From: a virus
Length of the DNA stretch: 42,769 nt
Reading direction: 5' to 3' (one strand)
IMG/VR virus record: IMGVR_UViG_3300034102_000967
Coordinates: 1 to 42,769 of that record
The position numbers were made by a program, and so were the translations under genes. The notes beneath the pieces are model-generated. The model searched no databases. It saw only the letters and a program-made list of their open reading frames with translations, and was not told where the DNA came from. Of the stretch, positions 7,999 through 16,058 are shown one piece after another. How positions within the stretch are numbered: the first letter of the stretch is position 1; each line of letters starts with the position of its first letter.

Positions 7999-8571
7999 TT
8001 AGATAAATTTTTCCCAATCTCCACCAGGCACCACTGCCCAGCCAAGACGTTGGAGATCATTCCGGATCTCGTCGGTGATGCAACCTTCCGGCACATACTT
8101 AGTGCGAGCTTGCCACTGCTCGTTTGTTTCTTCACCATCGTATTCGCGATTGAGTCCGCCCATTCCAGAACAATACCAATCTATATAGTCGCCTTCTTCA
8201 CGCATGTCTGCAATAATGCCACCAGCGGATCTCCAACTGCGGCTCCAATAATCTTTGTCTGGATCTTGTCTGAGGATAGGAACAACTTCTAATTTAATAA
8301 AATCGTTATTACACATTGCCGCATACAAATTTTGTGCATACGACTCAGCGGAACGAACTTTGCCTAGAATCCAATCAGTGGTCAACAGGTCGTATTCCAT
8401 ATTGTTTTTGTGGGATTCGGGATCGTCAAACTTATGTTTATGCTCGTCCAGAATTTTATCGAATAAGTCGAGGTAATCTTCGTTTAACGGCTCGCCTTTT
8501 TCTTCCTGACGATTAACATATCCTGTTTTTTGAAAGCTGAATCGATCAGGGCTTTTTGAAATTTTTGACAT
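7999..8571 (-). CDS. Phage hypothetical, 190 aa
   Basis: 190 aa, soluble, acidic. Distinctive parts are a disordered N-terminus (MSKISKSPDRFSFQKTG), a helical middle with WILGKVRSAESYAQNLYAAM, and a Trp/Gly-rich second half (DYWSRSWRSAGGIIADMREEGDYIDWY, then CSGMGG). The ending, RLGWAVVPGGDWEKFI, is a compact tail. I know no family for it. The start overlaps the end of the next upstream gene by 26 nt, indicating coupled translation. Confidence 0.65.
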   Translation of the reverse strand: MSKISKSPDRFSFQKTGYVNRQEEKGEPLNEDYLDLFDKILDEHKHKFDDPESHKNNMEYDLLTTDWILGKVRSAESYAQNLYAAMCNNDFIKLEVVPILRQDPDKDYWSRSWRSAGGIIADMREEGDYIDWYCSGMGGLNREYDGEETNEQWQARTKYVPEGCITDEIRNDLQRLGWAVVPGGDWEKFI

Positions 8572-8959
8572 CTTGAATTGCGGATTTGAGAGTTTCTGCG
8601 TAGTTCAGGGCCTGTTGCTCTGTCATAGCGATAGTTGATTCTGTTTTAACATACCCTCGAATCCATACGGTCCATGTCAACTTGACACGGCATACAAATC
8701 CGTTGATTAGATCTTTCCAGAACCAATCCCATTCTTGCAGCCAAATATTATCAATATCATATCGTTTCTTAAATGATTCGGACCAATAATCAGTTTTGGA
8801 TACAATATAGGTATTGACATTGATTCCTGTATCAACTGCTTCAACTTCAAAGTCAATGTTGTGATCAGGTTGACCGCAGCCACACACTACTTTATAAAAC
8901 TTTGAATCTCCGAACTCGCCGGTTTTCATAATACCTAGTGCTGGAGTTTCACTTTTCAT
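8546..8959 (-). CDS. Phage hypothetical, 137 aa, with C-G-C near the N-terminus
   Basis: 137 aa from ATG 8959. A GTG 21 nt further up is open but would overlap more of the neighbour. A VVCGCGQPDHNIDFEVE segment near residues 23-40 could bind metal. The middle is aromatic-rich (LQEWDWFWKDLINGF) and the end is a helix with MTEQQALNYAETLKSAI. The start overlaps the stop of the 54-aa gene upstream (ATG inside AATGAAAAGTGA). Function unknown. Confidence 0.65.
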   Translation of the reverse strand: MKSETPALGIMKTGEFGDSKFYKVVCGCGQPDHNIDFEVEAVDTGINVNTYIVSKTDYWSESFKKRYDIDNIWLQEWDWFWKDLINGFVCRVKLTWTVWIRGYVKTESTIAMTEQQALNYAETLKSAIQDVKNFKKP

Positions 8960-9113
8960 TGTGTTTGTACCTGTATTCACGTTTTAACCACCATTTGTAT
9001 CTATCCCAATATTGTTTTATGGTATAGACACTTTCGTTGTAGATCAGATGTTCTTCACAGTTTTCTCTGTAAATTTCTCCGACCCACAGTCTAAAAGAAG
9101 TTTGCCTTTGCAT
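8949..9113 (-). CDS. Small basic phage hypothetical, 54 aa
   Basis: 54 aa, found by reading the minus strand between larger frames. It starts at ATG 9113 (MQRQTSFRLWVGEIYREN) and ends with the aromatic and basic KQYWDRYKWWLKREYRYKHNEK before TGA. Small Trp/Tyr/Arg-rich proteins with this W-V-G-x-I-Y-R-E-N pattern are familiar from T4-like cyanophages. It is translationally coupled to the downstream 137-aa gene. No known role. Confidence 0.65.
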   Translation of the reverse strand: MQRQTSFRLWVGEIYRENCEEHLIYNESVYTIKQYWDRYKWWLKREYRYKHNEK

Positions 9114-9143
9114 AGCTCTTATTATATATAAAATATTCCAGAT

Positions 9144-9869
9144 TTACAATCTCTTTAAGAACCAATCTGCAACATCTTTGTGCCAAATGGGTCCGGGATG
9201 CATCCCGTCTCTAGCTCGATCGATAGTCTCGATTGGTGCGAGATGAATGATATCATCTAATTCTAATAGGTTGACTTGATGTAATCCGCACACTGTTCGA
9301 ACTAATGCAATGTTTTTTTCTTTGTTATATTGATTTGATTCGTTGTCTATCAATCTTAGATAGTCTTTGATCGGAGGTGGAGTGGCTGTGTTAAAAGAAT
9401 ACTGATAGTCTTCGGTGAATATTTCTCTTCGAGAGTCGTAGGGCCATGCCACCAGCACTGTAAGATTCTGTGAAATCGCTTTGAAGTAGGGAACGATACA
9501 ACAAACCATCCTAGCGATAGTATCACAAGACGCACCAGGAATACCAAAATTTAAAACTTCAGTGCCCGATGTTGCTTTTATTATGCTAGAATAAGTTTGA
9601 TCTAGTCGTACTCCCAGTCCGGCAGTACTGCTCATACCTAATGACACTATGATTGATATGTATGCTGTTTGATATTCGTCATCTCGATATCCTAATGAGT
9701 TGGCCTTAAAACTTATTCTTGGGTCGTTATACAATTCTTTATCAGGCGAATCGCTTGATCCAGGAATAATTTCAGAAATATATTTTATTTCTTTACCAAC
9801 CATTGACTTGATTTCGGGTCTCGCCAACCATGCTGGGGGTATATGAGGATGAAAGTATTTTAGGTCCAC
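9144..9869 (-). CDS. SGNH/GDSL-like hydrolase fold protein
   Basis: 241 aa. The order SLGMSSTAGLGV (altered block I), LNFGIPGASCDTI (block II Gly region), TVLVAWPYDSRRE and a C-terminal DGMHPG (Asp-x-x-His) follows the SGNH/GDSL fold. The canonical nucleophile region GDS reads SLGMSS, so the catalytic Ser is uncertain. SGNH proteins deacylate or acetylate sugars and lipids. The start is GTG 9869, overlapping the preceding stop by 10 nt. A second SGNH-like gene of different sequence lies at 14.4 kb; both have the DxxHPG ending and WPYDSR/WSYPSR segments. Confidence 0.62.
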   Translation of the reverse strand: MDLKYFHPHIPPAWLARPEIKSMVGKEIKYISEIIPGSSDSPDKELYNDPRISFKANSLGYRDDEYQTAYISIIVSLGMSSTAGLGVRLDQTYSSIIKATSGTEVLNFGIPGASCDTIARMVCCIVPYFKAISQNLTVLVAWPYDSRREIFTEDYQYSFNTATPPPIKDYLRLIDNESNQYNKEKNIALVRTVCGLHQVNLLELDDIIHLAPIETIDRARDGMHPGPIWHKDVADWFLKRL

Positions 9870-10693
9870 AGGCTTTCGCGAATCTTGATAAGGCGAATCA
9901 TCATTTCTTCATCTTCCTTTTCATAGGCTTTTTCAATTTTACTAAGCAGCTTATGAGCCTTGTTGCTGGCTTTGCGATCTTCGGGATTTTTTGAGTTTAG
10001 GCTGGAAAAGAAACTGCCTGGGTATTTGACTCGCATGGCTTCACAGTGGGCACTCCATCCACTGGCGTCCATCGGATCTGGCCGGTTGCGATAAGTGGTG
10101 GTCCACCAAGTGTAGAGCTCGATGATTTCTTTTGCAGCTTTGGCCTGATATGTAGGTTCAGCTTTATGCTTTTCACCTTCTTCCAAAAACTCTTCGTTAG
10201 TTAAAGTGCTGGCCCATTTTAGATATTCCATACCTGCTTCTGGACAGCGCCAGGTGCGCCAACGTAGCCAACCCTTGCGCCACCATGGGGTTTCAAATTT
10301 AGTCTTAGCATCATCACTCCAAATACAGTGATGCCACGCTTGTTCTATTTCAACAAAATCCACAAGCTCGTTAAAGAGACAAGGAAGAAAGCGATTGCCC
10401 ACATCACGCCAAGTGCCCGGTTTAATATCTCTGGGATGGGCAGTAAGGGAATGAGTGCGACTAACCCAGCGATTATTAATATAATAGCGAACGTCATTTA
10501 GTTTATCTGGTATGTAATGCACGATTGTTTGGAGATGATCGAGACCTTCTTCAGCGATCCAATAACGGACAGGATGCGCTTTGGCTGAACTGGCATACCA
10601 AGCATCCCATTCTTCACTGGTGCCACATTTGAGTTTTGGCGAACCACGAAGCCAATCTGCAAATTTTGAACATGTCCAATAATGACTACGCAT
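9860..10693 (-). CDS. Conserved phage hypothetical, Trp-rich, 277 aa
   Basis: 277 aa. Strikingly conserved-looking start MRSHYWTCSKFADWLRG, then YWIAEEGLDHLQ, SRTHSLTAHPRDIKPG, LPCLFNELVDFVEIE, Trp/Arg-rich WWRKGWLRWRTWRCPEAG and the C-terminal KIEKAYEKEDEEMMIRLIKIR helix. I recognise this as a protein seen in many T4-like aquatic phages without known function. It has a good Shine-Dalgarno (AAGGAATT) before ATG 10693 and a ~60-nt untranslated spacer upstream, so it may head an operon. No catalytic motif recognised. Confidence 0.75.
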   Translation of the reverse strand: MRSHYWTCSKFADWLRGSPKLKCGTSEEWDAWYASSAKAHPVRYWIAEEGLDHLQTIVHYIPDKLNDVRYYINNRWVSRTHSLTAHPRDIKPGTWRDVGNRFLPCLFNELVDFVEIEQAWHHCIWSDDAKTKFETPWWRKGWLRWRTWRCPEAGMEYLKWASTLTNEEFLEEGEKHKAEPTYQAKAAKEIIELYTWWTTTYRNRPDPMDASGWSAHCEAMRVKYPGSFFSSLNSKNPEDRKASNKAHKLLSKIEKAYEKEDEEMMIRLIKIRESLWT

Positions 10694-10754
10694 TTTAATT
10701 CCTTAAAGATTGTTCTGCTGAACAAGTTAATTATACTATCTTTCTATAAACCTG

Positions 10755-11414
10755 TCAAGATGATTGTTTTTTGAATGATTCCAAATCTTCAGGTGTATTA
10801 ATTTCAGCAGCCACTCCAGCATCGGCAATGCCAATTGTGTATCCATTTTGGATCCAACGCAGTTGTTCAAGGCTTTCAATTGACTCTTCTGGATAAACAG
10901 TTAAACTTCTATAGCATTTCAATGCAGGGGTTCGATAGGCATAGATTCCATAATGCCAATCTCCATACTTCAGCGGCGCACGACAAAACCAATGTGCTTC
11001 TCCGTTGCTGGAAATTACTTTGACTGTGTTTGGATCGTGTTGTTGGTCTGGTTGCATTGGATGTTTAAGTGTAGCAACATCATGCATGTCTAACAATGCC
11101 GGTAGTTTGAGAACATCTTCTACAGGAACAACAATCATATCGCCCTGAACATTGATGATGCAATCATAGTGTGGCATCTGTTTATATGCTTCTGCAATGC
11201 GAGCAGTTCCATTTTCACAGTCGTAGGCAAAGATCGCATTGTCTACTTGGTCAGCAATCTCTTTGCTATCAGTAGCAACATATACATCAAACCCTGTTTG
11301 TAAACATTGTTCATATACTCTGCGAATCAGTGTTTGACCACCTACATCACACAGCATTTTATTTGGAAAACGTGAACTATCTAGTCTTGCTGGAATGACA
11401 ACAGCAGTTTTCAT
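10755..11414 (-). CDS. kdsB: CMP-Kdo synthetase (KdsB), 3-deoxy-manno-octulosonate cytidylyltransferase
   Basis: 219 aa, somewhat shorter than bacterial KdsB (~250). The enzyme activates Kdo with CTP to CMP-Kdo. Seen: the nucleotide-binding PARLDSSRFPNK at residues 8-19, GQTLIRRVYEQ, ATDSKEIAD, NVQGDM (metal/CTP Asp), VKVISSNG and HYGIYAYR, then IESLEQLRW and the end INTPEDLESF. It shares the strand with kdsA. Together they cover the two ends of the Kdo activation route; the Kdo-8-P phosphatase (KdsC) would have to come from the host. ATGA overlap with the upstream gene. Confidence 0.92.
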   Translation of the reverse strand: MKTAVVIPARLDSSRFPNKMLCDVGGQTLIRRVYEQCLQTGFDVYVATDSKEIADQVDNAIFAYDCENGTARIAEAYKQMPHYDCIINVQGDMIVVPVEDVLKLPALLDMHDVATLKHPMQPDQQHDPNTVKVISSNGEAHWFCRAPLKYGDWHYGIYAYRTPALKCYRSLTVYPEESIESLEQLRWIQNGYTIGIADAGVAAEINTPEDLESFKKQSS

Positions 11415-11794
11415 ATTTTTCTTTGATAACCTGCAAGGTTAAGCATAACTGAATATTGCTCGTAGGCCTTTTGCACAGCAGCGTTGGTATGCCTGTAGTG
11501 TGCTTCTTCCCGTTCTTTGTTCATTAGGGTCTCGAACATGTCAATTTCTCCTTGACTATGCCTTTGCCATTTAAAGAAACGACGTTCCATTTCTACAAGT
11601 GTGCGTAGTCGACTTTCTGGAATTTCTAAAGTAATGACTGGTTCGGTTTCAAACTCCACGATGTCATTGCGAATAATATCAGCTCGGGATGGGTCTGTAA
11701 AGAAACGTGGAGGGTGATAACGTGCTCTACGTTTTTGGTCGTTGAGAACGTTGACCTCATAGTTGCGACAGAAGTCTTTTAATTCGTCAGTCAT
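11411..11794 (-). CDS. Phage hypothetical, 127 aa, helical
   Basis: 127 aa, charged and mostly helical. The N-terminal half is basic with RRARYHPPRFFTDPSRADIIRN. The C-terminal half (from ~70) is a long helix with VEMERRFFKWQRHSQ and REEAHYRHTNAAVQKAYEQY, which could form a coiled coil. It sits between thyX (8-nt overlap) and kdsB (ATGA overlap), so it is part of this operon. No recognisable family. Confidence 0.65.
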   Translation of the reverse strand: MTDELKDFCRNYEVNVLNDQKRRARYHPPRFFTDPSRADIIRNDIVEFETEPVITLEIPESRLRTLVEMERRFFKWQRHSQGEIDMFETLMNKEREEAHYRHTNAAVQKAYEQYSVMLNLAGYQRKI

Positions 11795-12473
11795 GTTTGG
11801 TTAGACTTTCGGCCATCGGAAAGATTGCGGCAATGGCTTTGGCACAGGCAATGGCTACAAGCTGATGTTCTTTCTGTGTGCCATTGGCCGAGCGAAGTTC
11901 GATGAAGTGTACCCAAGAACGCAGGGTACCGTTCATGTAAACACGGCTTTCGGTATTGCCTTCTGGTAGCACTGCGCGAGCTTGTTCCTTGGCTAGGCCA
12001 TTCTGGACAGCCCAAGTGTAGGCTTCCTTAGCGGCTCTAATAACACCTTGTTGTTTTTCTTCCCATAAACGTGTGAGCTCTCTCTGACCAGGGTCTCCCA
12101 TGTCCAGTTCGACACTATTCTGTCTGTTCTTGGTGTCCTGCAACCGTGCTTCTCTAATGACGAAGTTAAGATCTTTTGTAGGGTCAGCGTATCGTTGACT
12201 AAACTCTTGGAAGGCAAAGCTTCTGTGTCGTAGGATCTGTCTGGCGATGTCTCTGGTTGTGGTGATTTCAACGCAGGCTGAAACCATTTCCAAGGGACTC
12301 CAGTGTGCGTGTTTAACAAGATATCGTATAAGCTTCTCTGATGTCTCTGTATTGAGTTGGTTTGATGGGTTGGAGACACGGGCGCAATACGCAATGAGTT
12401 CCTGCGCATCGTCGATGCCAAGCTCTGCAAATTCTGCTGTGGGCTGGCTGTAGGATAAAAGTTTAACATTCAT
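11787..12473 (-). CDS. thyX: Flavin-dependent thymidylate synthase ThyX
   Basis: 228 aa. ThyX methylates dUMP to dTMP with methylene-tetrahydrofolate, FAD and NADPH. The signature RHRX7S is seen at residues 82-92 (RHRSFAFQEFS), followed by QRY, with HAHWSPLEM upstream and ARAVLPEGNTES, VYMNGTLRSWVHF and AQKEHQ-like segments downstream. Length and motifs are complete, so it should be active, supplying dTMP for phage DNA synthesis. ATG 12473 is immediately next to the stop of the upstream structural-like gene. Confidence 0.95.
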   Translation of the reverse strand: MNVKLLSYSQPTAEFAELGIDDAQELIAYCARVSNPSNQLNTETSEKLIRYLVKHAHWSPLEMVSACVEITTTRDIARQILRHRSFAFQEFSQRYADPTKDLNFVIREARLQDTKNRQNSVELDMGDPGQRELTRLWEEKQQGVIRAAKEAYTWAVQNGLAKEQARAVLPEGNTESRVYMNGTLRSWVHFIELRSANGTQKEHQLVAIACAKAIAAIFPMAESLTKHD

Positions 12474-12977
12474 TTATTTTTCTTTCAATATCTTCATGAT
12501 CTTCTCTTTTTCGAGAATATCTTTTTCTAGTTCCATATATTGCTTACGCAACTCTTTTAATGTGCTCCACCGTTCTTCTAGTTCTGAATTAGGGTGAAGT
12601 ATGCCTAACCGTTCTTCAATTTTTTCAATAGCTTCTGTTAGACTCTTACCGCCAATTTTAATGTCGGCCCCCTTCTTCATGGTCAGACCATCTGCATCAA
12701 TGTTTACGACAGTTCCAGTGTTCCAACTTGTACCACCAGCTCCGGTCGTTAAAAACTGCCCGGCTCCGCCAGTACCGTTGGTAGTAAATGTATACGGCAC
12801 AGTTGTACTACCGGTTGATATAGTATATCCACCACTAGAAATAGTTGTTGAACCAGCACCATAAGCATTGATAACAGAGCCGGCGCCCCCTGGCGGGATT
12901 GCGCCGTATCCATTTAGATCTACAACATCTACAACGTCTTGAGCAATGATGCCCGGATGTGTAAGATCATCAGTCAT
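12474..12977 (-). CDS. Gly/Thr-rich phage structural-like protein with C-terminal coiled coil
   Basis: 167 aa from ATG 12977 (MTDDLTHPGIIAQDVVD). The middle is Gly/Ser/Thr-rich with short beta repeats (PPGGAGSVINAYGAGS, TISSGGYTISTG). Then comes ADIKIGGKSLTEAIEKIEERLGIL and a charged helix to the end (LEKDILEKEKIMKILKEK). This layout, a repetitive beta region and a trimerising helix, is typical of phage tail or fibre accessory proteins. A longer frame upstream overlaps the histone-like gene and is not favoured. Confidence 0.65.
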   Translation of the reverse strand: MTDDLTHPGIIAQDVVDVVDLNGYGAIPPGGAGSVINAYGAGSTTISSGGYTISTGSTTVPYTFTTNGTGGAGQFLTTGAGGTSWNTGTVVNIDADGLTMKKGADIKIGGKSLTEAIEKIEERLGILHPNSELEERWSTLKELRKQYMELEKDILEKEKIMKILKEK

Positions 12978-12978
12978 A

Positions 12979-13185
12979 TCAAGCGGCTTTGGTTGTGGCT
13001 TTTGCTTCTTTACGAGCATTTTTTTCTTCAGTGATTTCTGTGCGGCGAGCCTTAACTGCCTTGCCTACTTCCTGCAATGCTTTGCGAGCACGGGTACCTG
13101 CTGCGGAATTTCCTGCTGTGAATTTTGCATCCTCTGCTAAAAATTCATCAAATGCTGCTTTCAATTGTTCTACTGTGTTTGACAT
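12979..13185 (-). CDS. Histone H1-like small basic DNA-binding protein
   Basis: 68 aa. The pattern MSNTVEQLKAAFDEFLAED, then GTRARKALQEVGKAVKARR and an Ala/Lys tail (KNARKEAKATTKAA), matches small Hc1/histone-like proteins in bacteria and phages. It probably binds DNA non-specifically. It heads the minus-strand operon that contains thyX and kdsB, and its 5' end lies ~45 nt from the tRNA at 13.2 kb. Confidence 0.65.
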   Translation of the reverse strand: MSNTVEQLKAAFDEFLAEDAKFTAGNSAAGTRARKALQEVGKAVKARRTEITEEKNARKEAKATTKAA

Positions 13186-13227
13186 AATGTTTTCCTTTTG
13201 TTATGTTATTCTACTTATTATAGAATT

Positions 13228-13337
13228 TGGTGTGGTCGGTAGGATTCGAACCTACAAAGGCTGTGTCTAAGACGGCGCCCCATTCCCAAGTGCGTTTCTC
13301 AACGGACCGGAGGTATCCCAGTTCCACTCACGACCAC
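13228..13337 (-). tRNA. Atypically long tRNA, Leu-like, anticodon uncertain
   Basis: The minus strand has a perfect 7-bp acceptor (GTGGTCG/CGACCAC), A73, encoded CCA, a perfect T-arm (GTAGG, TTCGAAT loop, CCTAC) and a Leu-type D-loop (TGGAACTGG). The 106-nt body is ~20 nt longer than ordinary class II tRNAs. Two anticodon choices exist: GAG in an 8-nt loop with one stem mismatch followed by a very long variable arm, or TAG in a 5-bp stem with one mismatch just before the T-arm, which would leave a ~33-nt insertion. It stands alone at the border of the mixed-strand island. Confidence 0.7.
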
Positions 13338-13400
13338 AAGTATATTATATACTCTCGTTTAAAACAAATCAACAGAAGATGGCTTAAATATGTGTACTTT

Positions 13401-14387
13401 ATGAAAAATGATTTTCAATCCATACCTTTCTATGATATAAAACGTTTTGGACAACGTACTATGCTGAGTCGTCCGTTATTTTCTGTAAGTTGGATACTTG
13501 GCAGATTCTGTAATTACAGTTGTTCTTATTGCTGGCCGTATGCTAGATCAGATAAACCCGATCATCAAGAATTGGAAGTCTATAAAAGAACCATAGATCA
13601 AATCAAGAGCCAGGCTCGTACCAACGGGTTCACAGAGTTTCATTGGAGCTTCAGTGGCGGTGAGCCTACTGCTTACAAACAATTACCCGATCTAATGCGG
13701 CATCTACAGGATGACACCACAAGTCCTTACCAAAGCATACACATGACCACTAATCTATCCCCGGGATCTAAGTGGTGGAAAACATGGAATGCCAATACTG
13801 AAATGATGCAGCGTAGAAGTATCACAGCCAGTTATCATGCAGAACATGCCAAGGAACAAGAGTTCGGGGACAAGTGTCTACAACTTATGGAAGATCAAAT
13901 ATTTGTAACTATAAATCAAGTAATGGTACCGGAAAACTTTTGGGAACTTTATGAAAGATGTGCTAGATTTCATGCCAAGGGAATAAATGTTACACTGAAA
14001 CCGCAGAGTGATCCTACTGCCAGTTTCCTAGTAAGTGGTTATACTGATGAAATGATAAACCTAATGCAAACAGGATTCCCTCAGGTAGCACGGGGTGAGG
14101 ATTTATACCAGATCGCGTTATATGATTCTGAAGATCGAGAATATCTGTTTGATCAGGCAGAAAGATTTAATGCATTCGGGTTCAATAAGTTTCAAGGGTG
14201 GCAGTGCAACTCGGGATTTCAAAGTGTTATTATACGAGGCAACGAAGTTAAAAGAAGTTATAGTTGTCATGATCGGCCTCTAGGTACCATAGATGCTGGC
14301 TTCAAATTATTTGATGCTCCTAAAACCTGTATCACTACCAGCTGTGTCAGTTCTGCAGATAGTAAAATACCCAAACAACATGTCTAG
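13401..14387 (+). CDS. Radical SAM protein, family 1 (first of a pair)
   Basis: 328 aa from ATG 13401; the open frame upstream runs through the tRNA and is rejected. Radical SAM cluster motif C37xxxC41xxC44 (CNYSCSYC) binds the [4Fe-4S]/SAM; GGEP at ~86-89 is the SAM-binding motif. A C-terminal FQGWQCNSG...SYSC...TTSC cysteine set could hold an auxiliary cluster. Paralogous to the gene at 24960-25856, which shares CNYDCSYC and FKGWQCNAG. First gene of a plus-strand run: overlaps the SGNH-like gene by 8 nt. Substrate unknown. Confidence 0.85.
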   Translation: MKNDFQSIPFYDIKRFGQRTMLSRPLFSVSWILGRFCNYSCSYCWPYARSDKPDHQELEVYKRTIDQIKSQARTNGFTEFHWSFSGGEPTAYKQLPDLMRHLQDDTTSPYQSIHMTTNLSPGSKWWKTWNANTEMMQRRSITASYHAEHAKEQEFGDKCLQLMEDQIFVTINQVMVPENFWELYERCARFHAKGINVTLKPQSDPTASFLVSGYTDEMINLMQTGFPQVARGEDLYQIALYDSEDREYLFDQAERFNAFGFNKFQGWQCNSGFQSVIIRGNEVKRSYSCHDRPLGTIDAGFKLFDAPKTCITTSCVSSADSKIPKQHV

Positions 14388-15066
14388 ATTAATCGCATTT
14401 GGATGTTCATTGACCTACGGTCATTGCCTACCGTCTAGGGATCTAGCATGGCCCAACCAATTATCTAGAGTGTTGGGTCTCGACTGTGTAAACATGTCTC
14501 GAGTTGGATCTAGCAATAAGCAAATATGGCATGATCTAATAAACTTTGATTTTCAAGAGGATGATGTGGTGTTTGTTCTATGGTCGTATCCGAGTAGAAG
14601 CTGTGTGCTTAAAAATAAAAAAGAATCGGTTAGCATCGGGCATTGGATGATCGAGGAATCTGAATTGTCTAAAACATTCTATGAACAATTCTATACAAAA
14701 TATGACATGGAGACCCAGAGCAAATTGTTTGTGAGTCATGCTAATCTTTTTTTAGCAGATAAAAAAATAACAATATATAATCTATGCATAGAAAAGTCTC
14801 ACACACTGTTGTTTGAAATGGGTGTAAATCATATTCCCTTACACTTTGGATCTTATGAAAAGATCTTCCCTAAAGCAGATGACAATCTACATCCTGGCGT
14901 GGATGCCCACGCTATGTTCTCTAGAGATATTTTAATGCATCTAGGAAGAACCGAATATAAACATATTCCAAAAAAGAATCCCATGAGTTTGGTAGAACGA
15001 TTATCGCAGCCATTCGATTTTAAAAACTTCTATGAACAACTTAGAAAACTAATAAAGAGATTGTAA
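14380..15066 (+). CDS. SGNH-like hydrolase fold protein
   Basis: 228 aa from ATG 14380. It opens with RLIAFGCSLTYGHCLP (block I, with GCS in place of GDS), then MSRVGSSNKQIWHDL (block II/III), VFVLWSYPSR and the late DDNLHPGVDAH (Asp-x-x-His). All four SGNH blocks are in order. SGNH proteins act as esterases or sugar O-acyl-handling enzymes. The start overlaps the radical SAM stop by 8 nt and its TAA overlaps the next ATG by 1 nt (TAATG), so three genes are coupled. The residues after ~200 are basic and may be a partner-binding tail. Confidence 0.7.
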   Translation: MSRLIAFGCSLTYGHCLPSRDLAWPNQLSRVLGLDCVNMSRVGSSNKQIWHDLINFDFQEDDVVFVLWSYPSRSCVLKNKKESVSIGHWMIEESELSKTFYEQFYTKYDMETQSKLFVSHANLFLADKKITIYNLCIEKSHTLLFEMGVNHIPLHFGSYEKIFPKADDNLHPGVDAHAMFSRDILMHLGRTEYKHIPKKNPMSLVERLSQPFDFKNFYEQLRKLIKRL

Positions 15067-16058
15067 TGTACAATATCGCAGAAATCGAATCAGTTCATTT
15101 TGAAATTACCAATAAGTGTCAGGCTAGGTGTCCAATGTGTCCTAGACGCATACTCGGTGGTCCAGAAAACCCATTCGTTGAGCAGGCTGAAATTTTGCTA
15201 GATGATTTTAAAAAATGGTTTCCTGTGTATTTTATCAAGTCTTTGAAAAATTTTATCATGTGCGGTAATCTAGGAGACCCTATAGTTGCCAAAGATACAC
15301 TAAAGATCTTTGAATACATCAAAGATATCAATCCCGGTATAGAACTACATATGCATACCAATGGCAGTGGCAGATCCAAAGACTGGTGGGAAGGTATGGC
15401 CGCACTAGATGTGATAATAACTTTCGGTATTGATGGTCTTGGAGATACCCATCACTTGTACAGAATAGATACTGATTGGAATAAAATAATTGCCAATGCT
15501 AAAATTTTTATCCAGGCAGGGGGTAGAGCTCGATGGAATATGTTGGCATTCAAACACAACGAACATCAAATAGAATCTTGTCAAGAACTTAGTAAGTCTC
15601 TAGGGTTTGAAGTTTTTGAAGTCAAACATACTAGTAGATTTAAAACAGAGCAATGGCGGGCTATCGACGACCTAGGCAGGACTGTACATGTCCTAGAACC
15701 TACAGCAAGAAGCCTATCCATGATACCTAAAATGATTGAAGCAGAGGCTGAAATTAAACCGTTCATTGATTGCAAAGCAGTTAAGAGCAAACAAATTTAT
15801 GTCGCAGCCGACGGAAATGTTACGGCCTGTTGTTGGGTTGACAGCAAATGGAAAGCTCCCATGGACGATTATAGAATTGATTACATGGACAAAATTGGTG
15901 TATTCCATAATCTTAAAAATAATTCTCTAGAAGAAATATTTAATAGTGGATATTTTAGAGATATTGCAGATACTTGGTCCACATGTGCATTAAAAGAATG
16001 TTCTAAGCAGTGCGGAAGTTTTAATAAATTCGGAGAACAATTTGAAAATAGATCTTGA
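15066..16058 (+). CDS. Radical SAM/SPASM-like protein, family 2 (first of a pair)
   Basis: 330 aa. C18xxxC22xxC25 (CQARCPMC) binds the radical SAM cluster. A strand-like HMHTNGSG and FGIDGLGDTHHLYR follow. The C-terminal part has C residues in ACCW, CALKECSKQC, fitting a SPASM/twitch-type auxiliary iron-sulfur domain as in peptide- and glycan-modifying enzymes. It is clearly homologous to the minus-strand gene at 18102-19145 (same Cys positions; FGIDGL-DT-H-YR; FxHNEHQ). Coupled to the genes on both sides (TAATG, 17-nt overlap). Confidence 0.85.
   Translation: MYNIAEIESVHFEITNKCQARCPMCPRRILGGPENPFVEQAEILLDDFKKWFPVYFIKSLKNFIMCGNLGDPIVAKDTLKIFEYIKDINPGIELHMHTNGSGRSKDWWEGMAALDVIITFGIDGLGDTHHLYRIDTDWNKIIANAKIFIQAGGRARWNMLAFKHNEHQIESCQELSKSLGFEVFEVKHTSRFKTEQWRAIDDLGRTVHVLEPTARSLSMIPKMIEAEAEIKPFIDCKAVKSKQIYVAADGNVTACCWVDSKWKAPMDDYRIDYMDKIGVFHNLKNNSLEEIFNSGYFRDIADTWSTCALKECSKQCGSFNKFGEQFENRS

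Noticed and set aside
13227-13400. N-terminal extension of the first radical SAM frame
   Set aside because: It reads through the tRNA on the opposite strand; GFEPTKAVSKTAPHSQ is the well-known false peptide from antisense tRNA. The ATG at 13401 is used.
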